Below are positions 9,315-18,082 of a stretch of DNA of 64,000 nucleotides, piece after piece (the first letter of the stretch is position 1; the number at the start of each line of letters is the position of its first letter). Under the pieces are notes generated by a model. That model did no database searches. It saw only the letters and a list, made by a program, of their open reading frames with translations, and was not told where the DNA came from. Source of the DNA: Massilia sp. PDC64 (GTDB taxonomy: Bacteria; Pseudomonadota; Gammaproteobacteria; Burkholderiales; Burkholderiaceae_D). Location of the stretch: assembly GCF_900101265.1 (NCBI RefSeq), contig NZ_FMZS01000013.1, positions 1 through 64,000 on the forward strand, written 5' to 3'. The position numbers and the translations under genes are program-made.

Positions 9315-10946
9315 ATGCAAGCGGTTTTCCAGAAACCCTCGTCCCGGTTCCTTTGCCTGGCCTATCTGTGCGCCGTCCTCGTCGGCGCACTGGCCGTCTT
9401 CGTGGCGAAGTCGTACCAGTCCGGCTTTTCCGGGGCGGATGAACCGTCGCACTTCCTCAACGGTTATTTTGTCGCGGACTATATTGCTCACCATTTCGGC
9501 AGCAATCCGATGGGCGCGGCCACCGATTTCTACGTGCACTATCCGAAGATCTCGATCGGACACTGGCCGCCCGCCTATTACGGCATTCTCGGCCTCGTAT
9601 TCCTCGTGCTGCCGCCGACCTTGCCCGTGATCTTCGCCGTCAACGTCCTGTTCGCCGCACTGCCGGCGATCGGCGTCGCCGCAGCGCTGTCCATGCTGGC
9701 CGACCGCCGTGCCGCCCTGGCCGGCGCGCTCGTCTACGCGGTGACGCCGCTCGTGCTCGAAGGCCACGTGATGTTCATGGCCGACCAGCCGCTGACCGCC
9801 TGCCTCGTCGCCGCCACCGCCGTCTGGATTGCGTTCAGCGTGCGTCCCCGCTGGGGCAGTGCGCTGGCGTTCGCGCTGCTCGCCGCAACGGCCGTGCTCA
9901 TCAAGGGTAACGGCTGGCTCGTCGTATTCATTCCCGTTTTCCACGTCCTGCTGACGGCCAACTGGAAACTGCTGTTGTCCGTGCGCCTGTACGTGGCCGC
10001 CGCGCTGGCGGCCGCCATCGTCGTGCCGTGGTACATGCTGACCGCGAAGATCGCCGCCGACGGTTTCAACTATCAGGCCGGCCTGCCGTATGCGACGAAG
10101 GCATTGTTGTACAACCTGCAGGCCTTGGGGCGGAACGTGACGCCGGTCGGCGGCCTGCTGGCCCTGTACGCCATCGTGGCCGAGTTCCGCGTGCGCCGGG
10201 CCGATCCGGCACGCTGGACGATCGTCAGCGCCGTGATCAGCCTGCTGCTGGCGACGTTGCTGCTGCAGTCGCTGGTGCCGGTCGACATCGTCGAACGCTA
10301 TATGGCGCCCGCGCTGCCGGCCGTGGTCGTGCTGGCCGTCCTCGGCGCCGTGCGCCTGCTTGCCCACCTGCGCGCGGGTATGCCGGCACCGGCGCTTGCC
10401 GCGGTGGCCGTCGTGATGGCCGTGCCGGGCATCGTGCACCTGGTCCAGCGCGCGCCCAAGGCCGATACCGGCATCGCCGCCGTCACGGAGCGCCTGGCCG
10501 CCGCCCGGCCCGTGCTGACCGTCATCGACGGCAGCGCGTCCACCGAAGGCTGGTTCATCGCCGACATGGCGGTGCACGACAGCGCGCTGCGCGGCTACGT
10601 CGTGCGCGCGTCGAAGCTGCTGGCCGACTCGAATTTCATGGGCACCACGTATTCCCTCAAGTACCAGGACACGGCGGACGTGCTGGCCGAACTGCACCGG
10701 CTGGGCGTGCAGCACGTCGTCATCGTGCGCGAGGGCGGCAAGGACGCTTATCCGCACAGCGCCCAGATGCGCGAGGCGCTGGCGCGCGCCGATTCCGGTT
10801 TCCGTCTCGGCCAGAGCCTGCCGCACGCGTACCGGTCGGGCGTCACGGAAGTCTACGACGCCGTCGCTCCGGCCCGGCCCGACATCGCGGCCGTGCGCAA
10901 CATGGGCTTGCCGGCCAAGGCGACGGCGCTCACCAAATTGCAGTAA
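9315..10946 (+). CDS. GT39/ArnT-like membrane glycosyltransferase
   Basis: A 543-residue integral membrane protein with about ten hydrophobic segments in residues 12-370 and a soluble C-terminal part. The first periplasmic loop carries GADEPSHF (Asp42-Glu43), the acidic pair expected in GT-C enzymes of the PMT/ArnT type that move a sugar from a polyprenyl-phosphate donor on the outer face of the inner membrane. Acceptor unknown. It heads a three-gene run with a DPM1-like GT2 and GtrA, which would respectively make and flip the lipid-linked donor. ATG 9315 precedes the first membrane helix; the Shine-Dalgarno sequence is weak. Confidence 0.75.
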   Translation: MQAVFQKPSSRFLCLAYLCAVLVGALAVFVAKSYQSGFSGADEPSHFLNGYFVADYIAHHFGSNPMGAATDFYVHYPKISIGHWPPAYYGILGLVFLVLPPTLPVIFAVNVLFAALPAIGVAAALSMLADRRAALAGALVYAVTPLVLEGHVMFMADQPLTACLVAATAVWIAFSVRPRWGSALAFALLAATAVLIKGNGWLVVFIPVFHVLLTANWKLLLSVRLYVAAALAAAIVVPWYMLTAKIAADGFNYQAGLPYATKALLYNLQALGRNVTPVGGLLALYAIVAEFRVRRADPARWTIVSAVISLLLATLLLQSLVPVDIVERYMAPALPAVVVLAVLGAVRLLAHLRAGMPAPALAAVAVVMAVPGIVHLVQRAPKADTGIAAVTERLAAARPVLTVIDGSASTEGWFIADMAVHDSALRGYVVRASKLLADSNFMGTTYSLKYQDTADVLAELHRLGVQHVVIVREGGKDAYPHSAQMREALARADSGFRLGQSLPHAYRSGVTEVYDAVAPARPDIAAVRNMGLPAKATALTKLQ

Positions 10947-10992
10947 TCACAGTTCACCCGTCACACAACAGCACCAGCAGCGAGGACGCAGC

Positions 10993-11991
10993 ATGCCTTC
11001 CACATTGAAAACCAACGTATTGCCGATCGAAGCGGCCCGTGCCGTCTATGCCGGCCTCGACATCGCAGTGATCCTGCCGTGCTATAACGAGGAGGCCGCC
11101 ATCGGCGCCGTCGTCGAAGGCTTCCGGCGCGAACTTCCGCAAGCGCGGATCTATGTCTACGACAACAACTCGAAGGACCGCACGTCCGAGGTGGCCGCCG
11201 CCGCCGGCGCCATCGTGCGCACCGAAACCCTGCAGGGCAAGGGCAACGTCGTGCGCCGCATGTTCGCCGACATCGATGCCGACATCTACCTGATGTGCGA
11301 CGGCGACATCACCTACGACGCGGCGAGCGCCCCGGCGCTGATCGCCAAGCTCGTCGATGAAAACCTGGACATGGTCGTCGGCTGCCGCGTCGATTCCGAG
11401 GAAGCCGCCTACCGTGCCGGCCACCGCTTCGGCAATGCCCTGTTCACGGGCTTCGTCGCGCACCTGTTCGGCAACCGCTTCACCGACATCCTGTCGGGCT
11501 ACCGCGTGTTCTCGCGGCGCTACGTGAAATCGTTCCCGGCCCTGTCGAACGGCTTCGAGACCGAGACCGAGCTGACCGTGCACGCGCTGCAGCTGCGCAT
11601 GCCGATCGGCGAACTGGACACGCCGTACGGCGCGCGCCTGGAAGGCTCCACCAGCAAGCTGTCGACCTACCGCGACGGTTTCCGCATCCTGCTGATGATC
11701 ACGAAGCTGTTCAAGAACGAGCGCCCGCTGCTGTTCTTCTCGATCCTGTTCGCGTTGCTGGCGCTGGTGTCGATCGGCGTGTCGATCCCCGTGCTCGTGA
11801 CCTACCTCGAAACGGGCCTGGTGCCGCGCCTGCCGACCGCCGTGCTGGCCGCCAGCATGATGCTGCTGGCCTTCCTGGCGCTCACCTGCGGCCTCGTGCT
11901 CGACACCGTCACCCATGGCCGGCGCGAGATGAAGCGCCTGGCCTACCTGACCGTGCCGTCGGTCGGGGCCACGCGCGAGAAAAAGGCTTGA
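10993..11991 (+). CDS. DPM1-like family 2 glycosyltransferase with two C-terminal membrane helices
   Basis: A 332-residue GT-A enzyme. VILPCYNEEAAIG (near residue 20) is the nucleotide-binding start of GT2 enzymes, VYDNNSKDRT follows, and MCDGDITYDAA supplies the DxD-type metal site. Residues about 240-305 contain two hydrophobic helices, as in bacterial GtrB-type polyprenyl-phosphate sugar transferases. The likely reaction is transfer of a hexose from a nucleotide sugar to undecaprenyl phosphate. The stop codon overlaps the TTG start of gtrA-like by three bases, a sign of translational coupling. GAGGACGCAGC lies upstream of the ATG. Confidence 0.85.
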   Translation: MPSTLKTNVLPIEAARAVYAGLDIAVILPCYNEEAAIGAVVEGFRRELPQARIYVYDNNSKDRTSEVAAAAGAIVRTETLQGKGNVVRRMFADIDADIYLMCDGDITYDAASAPALIAKLVDENLDMVVGCRVDSEEAAYRAGHRFGNALFTGFVAHLFGNRFTDILSGYRVFSRRYVKSFPALSNGFETETELTVHALQLRMPIGELDTPYGARLEGSTSKLSTYRDGFRILLMITKLFKNERPLLFFSILFALLALVSIGVSIPVLVTYLETGLVPRLPTAVLAASMMLLAFLALTCGLVLDTVTHGRREMKRLAYLTVPSVGATREKKA

Positions 11992-12383
11992 AGCAGTTCT
12001 TCCGTTTCTGCCTCGTCGGGGCCCTCGGTTTCGTGACCGACTTCGGCGTCCTGTACGCCGTCGTCAAGGGACTCGGCCTCGGCCCCACGAGCGGACGCAT
12101 CGTGTCCTTCCTCGTGGCCGCCACGGTCACGTGGAAGGTCAACCGCCACTTCACGTTCGTGAAGGAGGACGCCGGCTCCGTGCGCGAGTGGCTGCAGTAT
12201 CTCGCGTTCACCGGCGTGGGCGGCTTCATCAACGTGGCCGTCTACCAGACCTGGCTCTGGTTCACCGACCACAGCACGCTGAACCTGTTCCTCGGCGTCG
12301 TGGCCGGTTCGGCGGTGGCGCTGATGTTCAATTTCGTGATCTCCAAGCGCGCGGTGTTCGCCGAGCGGCGCGTGACGCAATAA
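11988..12383 (+). CDS. GtrA family membrane protein
   Basis: A 131-residue protein with four membrane helices; FCLVGALGFVTDFGVLYAVV near the N terminus and VNRHFTF plus FVISKRAVF near the C terminus are the conserved GtrA features. GtrA proteins are thought to flip polyprenyl-phosphate sugars across the inner membrane. A TTG start at 11988 overlaps the GT2 stop (TTGA) and has AAAAGG just upstream. With the upstream GT2 and GT39-like protein it forms the usual make-flip-transfer trio for modifying a cell-surface glycan. Confidence 0.85.
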   Translation: MKQFFRFCLVGALGFVTDFGVLYAVVKGLGLGPTSGRIVSFLVAATVTWKVNRHFTFVKEDAGSVREWLQYLAFTGVGGFINVAVYQTWLWFTDHSTLNLFLGVVAGSAVALMFNFVISKRAVFAERRVTQ

Positions 12384-12410
12384 AAAAAGGCCGCTCGAAG
12401 CGGCCTTTTC
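12384..12410. terminator. Bidirectional terminator between gtrA-like and the beta-helix gene
   Basis: AAAAGGCCGC / GCGGCCTTTT with a five-base loop, with A runs on one side and T runs on the other, lies between two convergent genes and can serve both. Confidence 0.85.
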
Positions 12411-12429
12411 CATGATGCGATGAACGCGA

Positions 12430-14055
12430 TTACTGGGTCACGCTCGAGTAGGAGCACGACTTGACCTGGCCGCGTGCCGGGTCGCCGAACACGGCGTTGG
12501 TGCACTTGACCGGACCGGTCACGACCTTCGACGTGTAGATCGTGCTGGTGCCGTAGCGGACTTCACGCTTGCCGCTGAACGAGCAGGTGCCGTTTTCGGT
12601 GGCGCAGGCCGTGAAGGTCGGCGTAGCGGTCACCGGCGCAGCCGAGGTCGTGCTGGCGTAGCTGCAGGTCTTGGCGACGCCGCGGATCGGATCGCCGAAC
12701 ACGGCGGTCGTGCACGGGGTCGAGGCCGTGATCGTTTTCGACGTGTACACACCGTTCGCGCCGAAGCGGACTTCACGGGTGCCGCTGAACGAGCAGGTCG
12801 AGCCTTCGTTGCCGCAAGCGGTCCAGGACGTCGTCGTCGTGGTCGGTGCGGTGAGCGATTCGTACGCGCCGATGTCGATCTGGCCGACCACCGGACGCGC
12901 TTCGCCGGCAGCGACTTGCTTGTATTGTGCGACAGCCTTCAGCGACACGCCCTTGGCCGACACGCCCGGATCCGAACCGGCATCGATCACCATCGCGCTG
13001 CCGGTCGGATGCAGGTCGTACGCGGCACGGTTCGCGAAGCTCGGCGAGGCCGAACGGTAGTTCGTCTTGTCGATCGTCGATGCCTGCGTGCTGAACGTGC
13101 CCACGCCGGCATAGATGTTGTTCTGCGCCACGGCCGGGGTCGGCACCTTGCCGCTGACGAACATGAACGTACCACCGCTGCCCATATCGTTCAGGAACGT
13201 ATTGTTGATGACGTACAGGTCGCTGCCCGCGTTGGTCGCGCCTTCTTCACCGTAGGCCAGCATCGCCGAGTTCGAGTTCGATGCCGGTTGCTGGATGATG
13301 TTGCCGATGATGTAGGACGTACCGGCGTTCGGCAGGTCGATCTCGTACGACGGCTTGCCGGCGGCGGTGCTGCCCGTCTCGCCCGGGTTCAGGCTCGAGA
13401 AGCGGTTGTACGCGATCAGGTTCGTGTCCGCACGCGACTTCAGGTTGTGGCCGACGTTGGCGTCGTGCGTGAAGTTGTAACGGAAGGTCAGGCTCTTCAC
13501 GTGGCCGATGTACAGGTTGTGCGACTGGCCGTCGCCTGCGCCGTTGTGGCCGAATTCCGTGTTCTCGATCACGACATCGCTGTTCGCGTTGGCGTTGGCC
13601 AGGATACCGTTCTGGTTATCGTGCAGGAACGAGTTACGCAGCGTGAAACCGGCCGCTTCGAGGCGGAATGCCGCGCCGTTCGCGTCCGGCACTTTAGCGC
13701 CGTACATTTCGACGTTGTCCACGGTCAGGTTGCTGCCGGCGACGACCCATATGCCTTTGCCGGCGGCGTTCTTGCCGGCCGCATCGATCTTCGGACGGCC
13801 GTTGACGCCGCGGATCGTCAGGTTGTTACGCGTGATGTAGCAGACGTCGCCGCTGTACGTCGTGTTGCCGGTGATTTCGATGACGTCGCCATCCTTGGCG
13901 GCGGCAATCGCAGCGCACGGCTTGGCGTAGGTCTTGCCCGGGCCAACCGACAGCGTCGCTGCGGATGCAGTGGTCACACCTGCGAACGCCATCAGGACGG
14001 CAGCAGCCAGGTGCGATGCGGAGAATTGGGTGTTGCGCGATGCGGTTTGTTGCAT
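12430..14055 (-). CDS. Secreted right-handed beta-helix protein with two Cys modules (paralogue 1)
   Basis: A 541-residue exported protein. Signal peptide residues 1-32 (ending ASA-A), then a parallel beta-helix region (about 34-400) with pectate-lyase-like rungs such as NNLTIRGVNGRPKIDAAG and a GAYES end, then a Thr-rich linker and two tandem modules (411-466 and 481-536) of about 56 residues, each with four cysteines and the core EVRxG...AVFGDP...K(T/S)CSY. The helix could bind or cleave a polysaccharide; no catalytic residues can be assigned. Start: ATG 14055 with GAGGA upstream. A close paralogue lies downstream of its promoter region at 14673-16526. Confidence 0.75.
   Translation of the reverse strand: MQQTASRNTQFSASHLAAAVLMAFAGVTTASAATLSVGPGKTYAKPCAAIAAAKDGDVIEITGNTTYSGDVCYITRNNLTIRGVNGRPKIDAAGKNAAGKGIWVVAGSNLTVDNVEMYGAKVPDANGAAFRLEAAGFTLRNSFLHDNQNGILANANANSDVVIENTEFGHNGAGDGQSHNLYIGHVKSLTFRYNFTHDANVGHNLKSRADTNLIAYNRFSSLNPGETGSTAAGKPSYEIDLPNAGTSYIIGNIIQQPASNSNSAMLAYGEEGATNAGSDLYVINNTFLNDMGSGGTFMFVSGKVPTPAVAQNNIYAGVGTFSTQASTIDKTNYRSASPSFANRAAYDLHPTGSAMVIDAGSDPGVSAKGVSLKAVAQYKQVAAGEARPVVGQIDIGAYESLTAPTTTTTSWTACGNEGSTCSFSGTREVRFGANGVYTSKTITASTPCTTAVFGDPIRGVAKTCSYASTTSAAPVTATPTFTACATENGTCSFSGKREVRYGTSTIYTSKVVTGPVKCTNAVFGDPARGQVKSCSYSSVTQ
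12448..12825 (-). repeat. Two tandem four-cysteine modules
   Basis: Coding repeat at 12658-12825 and 12448-12615: each unit reads TAC...E...TCSFSG.REVR.G...YTSK...C..AVFGDP.RG..K.CSY, with four cysteines at fixed spacing. Probably disulfide-bonded surface modules; the family is not one I can name. Confidence 0.7.
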
Positions 14056-14110
14056 GTCGATGTCCTCGTAAGCAGATTGCCTGTCAGCAGTTGTGCCTGC
14101 TGGAAAGTTG

Positions 14111-14154
14111 CAGAATACGAGGTTTGAGATCGACGGTTTGTAACGAAGTGTAAC
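14111..14154 (-). promoter_or_regulatory. Shared promoter/operator of beta-helix paralogue 1
   Basis: On the minus strand this reads GTTACA-n4-GTTACA (direct repeat at 14149-14154 and 14139-14144, one helical turn apart), then 17 bases after TTACAA comes TCGTAT, and CTGCA. The same 44-base arrangement recurs upstream of paralogue 2. It may combine a -35/-10 with a tandem activator or repressor site. Confidence 0.5.
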
Positions 14155-14623
14155 CGAAAATAGCAGACGGGCAAGCCTGAAAAGAGGCTAATTAATGTTC
14201 CTTTTAGCCTTGTTGAGTAGACCAAAAGAACATTTTATAGGCGTTTTTTCTAGCATTTCATGCAAGAAAAAACGAGCTTGAAACGACTTTTTACGGTTTT
14301 TCCCTATGGAATGTAATTTCCGGTGGAAAATTTGCCGACAGAGCCAGAGTGACAATATGCATATCTGACCGGCAAGTGCCGGGCTGGCCAGCGTTGTCGG
14401 AGCAGCCACAAAAAAAATTTTTCGAAATAAGGCGAATGTTGCGTTCACGCCGCATTTTTTTCGAGAAAAAATTGCGGCGGTGGTCAGCACTTTCGTTGAA
14501 TGTACATAAAAAGTTCAGCTATGGAAACTGTTTTATGACAAAAAGTTGTATCTGGAGTAATTGCGGACAATTAATGCGACTTTGGCGCCACAAACACGAG
14601 CCGATCCGGTCAGCCTGAAAACA

Positions 14624-14650
14624 AAAAACGCGGCACAAGGCCGCGTTTTT
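14624..14650 (-). terminator. Intrinsic terminator of beta-helix paralogue 2
   Basis: AAAAACGCGG / CCGCGTTTTT with a seven-base loop, 23 bases after the stop codon of the minus-strand gene, followed on that strand by T-rich sequence. Confidence 0.8.
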
Positions 14651-14672
14651 CGGACGGGGGGAGCCCCAGGGA

Positions 14673-16526
14673 TTACTTGTAGCTGCACGACTTGGCGATC
14701 TTGTAGGCCGGATCGCCGAAGACGGCGTTCGTGCAGGCAACCGGACCGGTCACGGTCTTGGTCACATAGAAGCCGTTGGCGCCGTAGCGCACCTGGTGCG
14801 TACCCGTGATCGCGCAGGTACCGCCTTCGACCGCGCACGCCGTCCAGCCGGTATCGTTGGAGGTCGGCGTGGTCGGGGCCGGCGTCGGGGTCGTGGTCGA
14901 CGTGCCCGAGGTCGCGATCGTGTTGCTCGAGTAGCTGCAGGTCTTCAGTTGGCCCTTCGCCGGGTCGCCGAACGCGGAATTCGAGCAGTAGACGGAACCG
15001 GTGAAGGTCTTCGTCGAGAACGACGTACCGGCGCCGTAGCGGACTTCGCGGGTGCCGCTGAACACGCAGGTGCCGCCTTCGCCGGCGCACGGGATCCAGG
15101 ACGGACCCGTGGCTGCAGTCGACGTCACGGTCGAGAGCGCGCTGGAATAGCTGCAAGTCTTGGCGACGCCGCGGATCGGATCGCCGAACACGGCGCTCGT
15201 GCACGGGGTCGAGCCGGTGATCACTTTCGACGTATAGATGCCGTTGGCACCGTAGCGGACTTCACGGGTACCGCTGAACGAGCAGGTCGAACCTTCGTTG
15301 CCGCAGGCAGTCCAGGTCACGGGCGCGGTGTTCGCCGCATCGCCCGTCACTTCATAGGCGCCGATGTCCAGCTGGCCGGCCACCGGACGTGCTTCACCGG
15401 AAGCATTGGCTTTATATTGTGCGACCGGGGTCAGCGACACGCCCTTGGCCGACTTGCCCGGATCCGTACCGGCATTGATCACGAGCGCGCTGGCGGTCGG
15501 ATGCAGGTCCCATTTGGCACGGTCGACGAAGCCCGGCGCCACCGAACGGTAGTTGGACTTCTGGATGGCGCTGGCTTGCGACGTCAGGGTACCGATACCG
15601 CCGAAGATATTGTTCTGGATCACGGCCGGCGTCGGAACCTTACCGCTGACGAACAGGAACGTACCGTCGCCGTAGTCGTTCAGGAACGTGTTGTTGATGA
15701 CGTACAGGTCGCTGCCGGCATTGATCGCGCCTTCTTCGCCATACGCGACGATGGCCGGGTTCTGGTTGGCGGCCGGCTGCTCGATGATGTTGCCGATGAT
15801 GTAGGAGGTACCGGCGTTCGGCAGGTCGATCTCGTACGACGGCTGGCCCGAGGCGGTGCTGCCCGTTTCGCCCGGCGGCGTGCTCGAGAAGCGGCTGTAC
15901 GCGATCATGTTGGTGTCCGCGCGCGACTTCAGGTTGTGGCCGACGTTCGCATCGTGCGAATAGCTGTAGCGGAACGTGAGGCTCTTCACGTGGCCGATGT
16001 ACAGGTTGTGCGTCTGGCCGTCGCCGCGGCCGTTGTGGCCGAACTCGGTGTATTCGATCAGGATGTCGCTGTTCAGGTTGGCATTGGCCAGGATGCCGTT
16101 CTCGTTATCGTGGATGAACGAGTTACGCAGCGTAAAACCCGCGCCCTGCAGGCGGAAGGCGGCGCCGTTGCCGTCCATGACTTTCGCGCCGTACATTTCG
16201 ACGTTGTCGACGGTCAGGTTGTTGCCGTTGACGACCCAGATACCCTTGTCGGCGGCATTCTTGCCGGCGGCGTCGATCTTCGGACGGCCGTTGACGCCGC
16301 GGATGGTCAGGTTGTTGCGGTTGATGCTGCAGGCGTCACCGCTGTACGTGGTGTTGCCGGTGATTTCGATGACGTCGCCGTCCTTGGCCACCGCGATGGC
16401 GGCGCAGGGTTTCGCATAGGTTTTGCCCGGGCCAACCGACAAGGTGGCTGCGGAGGCGGAGGTCACACCTGCGAAGGCCATCAGAACGGTGGCAGCCAGG
16501 AGTGAATGGTTACGCAAAGTGTGCAT
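14673..16526 (-). CDS. Secreted right-handed beta-helix protein with three Cys modules (paralogue 2)
   Basis: A 617-residue exported paralogue of the 12430-14055 protein. Signal peptide 1-26 (ASA-A), beta-helix domain about 28-395 with many identical rungs, and three C-terminal four-cysteine modules at 405-460, 477-532 and 561-616, joined by Thr/Ser/Pro linkers of 16 and 28 residues. The start at 16526 has ACGAGGAATCTC before ATG; a longer frame to 16634 lacks a signal peptide and a ribosome site. Differences between the three modules are larger than between the helix domains, so module copy number has changed after the gene duplicated. Confidence 0.75.
   Translation of the reverse strand: MHTLRNHSLLAATVLMAFAGVTSASAATLSVGPGKTYAKPCAAIAVAKDGDVIEITGNTTYSGDACSINRNNLTIRGVNGRPKIDAAGKNAADKGIWVVNGNNLTVDNVEMYGAKVMDGNGAAFRLQGAGFTLRNSFIHDNENGILANANLNSDILIEYTEFGHNGRGDGQTHNLYIGHVKSLTFRYSYSHDANVGHNLKSRADTNMIAYSRFSSTPPGETGSTASGQPSYEIDLPNAGTSYIIGNIIEQPAANQNPAIVAYGEEGAINAGSDLYVINNTFLNDYGDGTFLFVSGKVPTPAVIQNNIFGGIGTLTSQASAIQKSNYRSVAPGFVDRAKWDLHPTASALVINAGTDPGKSAKGVSLTPVAQYKANASGEARPVAGQLDIGAYEVTGDAANTAPVTWTACGNEGSTCSFSGTREVRYGANGIYTSKVITGSTPCTSAVFGDPIRGVAKTCSYSSALSTVTSTAATGPSWIPCAGEGGTCVFSGTREVRYGAGTSFSTKTFTGSVYCSNSAFGDPAKGQLKTCSYSSNTIATSGTSTTTPTPAPTTPTSNDTGWTACAVEGGTCAITGTHQVRYGANGFYVTKTVTGPVACTNAVFGDPAYKIAKSCSYK
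14679..15314 (-). repeat. Three tandem four-cysteine modules
   Basis: Coding repeats at 15147-15314, 14931-15098 and 14679-14846. Module 1 is nearly identical to module 1 of the neighbouring paralogue; modules 2 and 3 are more diverged (for example SFSTKTFTGSVYCSNSAFGDP and ITGTHQVRYGANGFYVTK). Confidence 0.7.
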
Positions 16527-16946
16527 GAGATTCCTCGTAAAGTTTCTGTGTGGGAAGTAATTCCCACGGGCAAGATGCAGAATACGAGGTTTCCGATCCG
16601 CATTTTGTAACGGCGTGTAACAGGAGTTGTTCAATTAAAAAGACCTGGAACAAAACGATTGACGCCTTGTTCAGCATTATTCATGCCAAAAATTCCATGT
16701 TGATGACTTCTTGAACATTTTATTCGGTTCGCGGGCGTTTGTGTTTCCGCAACCCAACTTTTATTCTCCCTATGAAACGCCAAGGTTTGGAAGCAACAAA
16801 CCAATAGTTTAAAATTTATAAGAGGTCTTGGCGTTTATGCACGAAGCGCCGAATTTCACTTTTTTGCGGGAAATCAGCAGAAAAAACGCTGATGGACGCG
16901 AACTGTTGCGTATATGCGTCAGTGCAGCCGGCCGAGTTGAATGGCT
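16527..16946. other. Intergenic region between beta-helix paralogues 2 and 3
   Basis: About 420 bases with no credible gene. It contains the promoter element of paralogue 2 (16578-16621), an AT-rich stretch, and a perfect 10-base inverted repeat AAACGCCAAG (16775-16784) / CTTGGCGTTT (16827-16836) with 42 bases between the arms that include a TTTAAAATTTATAA stretch. Confidence 0.6.
16578..16621 (-). promoter_or_regulatory. Shared promoter/operator of beta-helix paralogue 2
   Basis: Same element as at 14111-14154: minus-strand direct repeat GTTACA-n4-GTTACA (16616-16621 and 16606-16611), TTACAA, 17 bases, TCGTAT, CTGCA. Conservation of the spacer length but not its sequence argues for function. 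Confidence 0.5.
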
Positions 16947-18059
16947 TCAGCGGCCGGCGCCGCTCGTCCACGGATCCGCTGCCGGACCCGCTTTCAGGAC
17001 GAGATCGTTGACCAGCGGTCGCAGCGTGAAACCGGCGCGTTCGATGAGGCCCGGCTTGTCCATGCGGCGGTTGTCTTTCTGCACGGCGCTGCTTTGCGTG
17101 CTCACGGTGCCGGGACCGGCGAAGACATTGTTCTGGATCAGGGCAGGGGTCGACACCTTACCGCTGATGAACAGGAACGTGCCGCTGCTGAAGTCATTCA
17201 GGAAGATATTATTGATGACATACAAATCCTGGCCGGGATTCGTCGCCCCTTCTTCGCCGTAGGCCACGATGTTCGGATTGTCGTTGATGGCCGGCTGCTC
17301 GATGACGTTGCCGATGATGTAGGACGTACCGGCGTTCGGCAGGTCGATTTCGTACGACGGCTTGCCGCTCGCCGTGCTGCCCGGCCGGCCCGGGGGCGTG
17401 CTCGAGAAACGGTTGTACGCGATCATGTTGAACATCGCGCGCGACTTGAGGTTGTGGCCGATGTTGGCGTCGTGCGAATAGTTGTAGCGGAAGGTCAGGC
17501 TTTTGGCGTTGCCGATGTACAGATTGTGCGTCTGGCCGTCGCCGTGGCCGTTGTGGCCGAATTCGCTGTGCTCGATCACGACGTTGCTGTTGCGGTTCGC
17601 ACCCATCAGGATGCCGTTTTCGTTGTCGTGGATGAAGGCCCGACGCAGCGTAAAGTTCGTCCCTTCCAGGCGCAGTGCCGCGCCGTTGCCGTCCATGACT
17701 TTCGAGCCCAGCATTTCGACGTTCTCGACCGTGATATTGTTGCCGGTGACGACCCACGTCCCCTTGTTGCCGAACTGGCGTTCGGCCGCATCGATGACCG
17801 GCCGGCCCTGCACGCCGCGGATGGTCAGGTTGCTGCGCGCGATCGCACAGGTGTCGCCGCTGTACGTCCAGTCGCCGACGATCTCGATGGTGTCGCCATC
17901 CTTGGCGGCGGCGAAGGCCGCGCATGGGGCGACATAGGTCTTGCCCGGCCCCACCGACAACGTGGCAGCGTGCGCGCTGCCGACGGCAGCCAGGAGTGCC
18001 GCCGCGAGGGCGAGGGAGAACATCGGCTTGCGGGTGGCGGGGGCGTACAGCAATGACAC
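16947..18059 (-). CDS. Secreted right-handed beta-helix protein without Cys modules (paralogue 3)
   Basis: A 370-residue exported paralogue of the two genes downstream on this strand. It keeps the helix rungs (NLTIRGVQGRPVIDAA, YEIDLPNAGTSYIIGN) but stops at about the end of the helix, without the ARPV..IDIGAYE segment or any cysteine module. The GTG start at 18059 has AAGGA seven bases upstream and precedes a signal peptide ending in AHA-A. It has no copy of the shared promoter element, and a strong terminator lies only 24 bases upstream, so expression may depend on read-through from the cytochrome gene. Confidence 0.7.
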   Translation of the reverse strand: MSLLYAPATRKPMFSLALAAALLAAVGSAHAATLSVGPGKTYVAPCAAFAAAKDGDTIEIVGDWTYSGDTCAIARSNLTIRGVQGRPVIDAAERQFGNKGTWVVTGNNITVENVEMLGSKVMDGNGAALRLEGTNFTLRRAFIHDNENGILMGANRNSNVVIEHSEFGHNGHGDGQTHNLYIGNAKSLTFRYNYSHDANIGHNLKSRAMFNMIAYNRFSSTPPGRPGSTASGKPSYEIDLPNAGTSYIIGNVIEQPAINDNPNIVAYGEEGATNPGQDLYVINNIFLNDFSSGTFLFISGKVSTPALIQNNVFAGPGTVSTQSSAVQKDNRRMDKPGLIERAGFTLRPLVNDLVLKAGPAADPWTSGAGR

Positions 18060-18082
18060 GTCGATTCCTTATCTGATCCATG

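Larger units (their letters stand above)
14056..14672. other. AT-rich intergenic region between beta-helix paralogues 1 and 2
   Basis: About 620 bases. It holds the candidate promoter element 14111-14154 for paralogue 1, an imperfectly placed inverted repeat AGGCTAA (14185-14191) / TTAGCCT (14204-14210), a clearly AT-rich stretch (about 14200-14600), and the terminator of paralogue 2 near 14624-14650. No convincing coding sequence: short frames here lack a Shine-Dalgarno sequence and have low-GC codons unlike the neighbours. Confidence 0.6.

Noticed and set aside
14349..14618. An 89-codon open frame in the AT-rich gap between beta-helix paralogues
   Set aside because: No ribosome site, codon use unlike neighbours, and it crosses a terminator region.
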